Positions 63,692-64,000 of a DNA stretch of 64,000 nucleotides are shown here, one piece after another. The translations under genes were made by a program, and so were the position numbers. Within the stretch, counting starts at the first letter, position 1; every line of letters begins with the position of its first letter. Location of the stretch: contig NZ_JACYIZ010000009.1 in NCBI RefSeq assembly GCF_015352975.1, positions 1-64,000 on the forward strand, read 5' to 3'. Source of the stretch: Aestuariimicrobium ganziense (GTDB lineage Bacteria; Actinomycetota; Actinomycetes; Propionibacteriales; Propionibacteriaceae). The notes under the pieces were generated by a model. That model was not told the DNA's origin, ran no database searches, and saw nothing but the letters and a program-made list of their open reading frames with translations.

Positions 63692-64000
63692 TCAGCAGCT
63701 CGGCTGGCGCCCGATCCAGTCGCCCAGCTCGACCCTCGGGCCGGTGAAGAACGGCGTCTCCTCGCGGACGTGCAACCTCGCCTCGACGCCGCGCTGGTGG
63801 CGCATCGCGTCGGTGAGCCGGTGCAGTTCGTCCGCCTCGAAGGCGAGGATCCACTCGTAGTCGCCCAGCGCGAAGCTCGACAGCGTCGACGCCACCACAT
63901 CCGGGAACTCGCGACCCGCGGCCCCGTGCTCGTACAGCATCTTCGAGCGGTGCTCGTTGTCGAGGTAGTACCAGTCGTAGCTGCGCGTGAACGGGTACAC
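63692..64000 (-). CDS. hemQ: Coproheme decarboxylase HemQ, C-terminal part (runs off the window)
   Basis: The last 102 residues have the actinobacterial HemQ signature: MYPFTRSYDWYYLDNEHRSK, EFPDVVASTLSSFALGDYEW, ILAFEADELHRLTDAMRHQR and GVEARLHVREETPFFTGP. In the family, a Tyr and a Lys near the YPF motif and a His in the RH-QR-GVEAR region bind coproheme. The enzyme oxidatively decarboxylates coproheme III to heme b in the coproporphyrin-dependent pathway of actinobacteria. The start lies outside the window. Confidence 0.93.
   Translation of the reverse strand: MYPFTRSYDWYYLDNEHRSKMLYEHGAAGREFPDVVASTLSSFALGDYEWILAFEADELHRLTDAMRHQRGVEARLHVREETPFFTGPRVELGDWIGRQPSC

Overview
The window is chromosomal DNA of a high-GC actinomycete, most like the Propionibacteriaceae. 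Several things point this way. Codon third positions are almost all G or C, and GTG and TTG starts are common. There is an actinobacterial block of secY-adk-map, infA-rpmJ-rpsM-rpsK-rpsD-rpoA-rplQ and rplM-rpsI-glmM. An actinobacterial HemQ and a second, EF-G2-like elongation factor are also present. Many genes have a -10-like TAnnnT hexamer only 6-8 nt before the start codon, which is the signature of leaderless transcripts.

Layout. 1-2322: end of a carbohydrate ABC importer (binding protein, two permeases). 2323-3497: remnant of a DUF559-type gene flanked by palindromic repeats. 3498-10264 (minus): Dpp-type peptide importer. 10561-13302: secY-adk-map. 13324-20666: accessory genes, namely a double-GNAT protein, a VOC protein, a decayed copy of the GNAT gene, a prolyl oligopeptidase, a lectin-fold protein, a DUF1707 protein, a secreted HExxH protease and a frameshifted YciI gene. 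20710-25876: an aldo/keto reductase, then infA to rplQ. 25960-29773: P-loop kinase, then glycosyltransferase, transglutaminase-like protein and sulfatase. 29870-40158: an inducible beta-galactoside locus with a Dpp-type importer, GH35 beta-galactosidase, sugar oxidoreductase and LacI regulator. 40223-43907: sodA, a lipoprotein and an ABC-2-type exporter. 43950-49693 (minus): a cobalamin-riboswitch operon. 49934-54236 (minus): methyltransferase, truA, trmB and EF-G2. 54537-57503: a serine hydrolase and a GH125 mannosidase with a small upstream ORF. 57731-61433: rplM-rpsI-glmM and an MFS exporter. 61460-64000: a helical protein, a deletion scar joining two half genes, a palindrome/repeat patch and the 3' part of hemQ.

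The most interesting system is the minus-strand operon at 43950-49693. A short cobalamin riboswitch sits just before a secreted alpha/alpha-repeat protein with an LPSTG wall anchor. Next come a Cys-rich secreted protein with a DUF4430-like domain and a TM anchor, then EcfT, a fused double EcfA ATPase and an ECF substrate-binding membrane protein. The two surface proteins look like the alpha and beta domains of animal intrinsic factor/transcobalamin, split into two adjacent genes. I infer a surface corrinoid-capture system that feeds an ECF transporter.

The ribosomal protein block is broken by accessory insertions between rplO (absent here) and secY, between map and infA, and between rplQ and rplM. 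Gene decay lies at or near several of these seams: the DUF559 remnant, the GNAT paralogue, the YciI frameshift and the GH3/phosphatase deletion.
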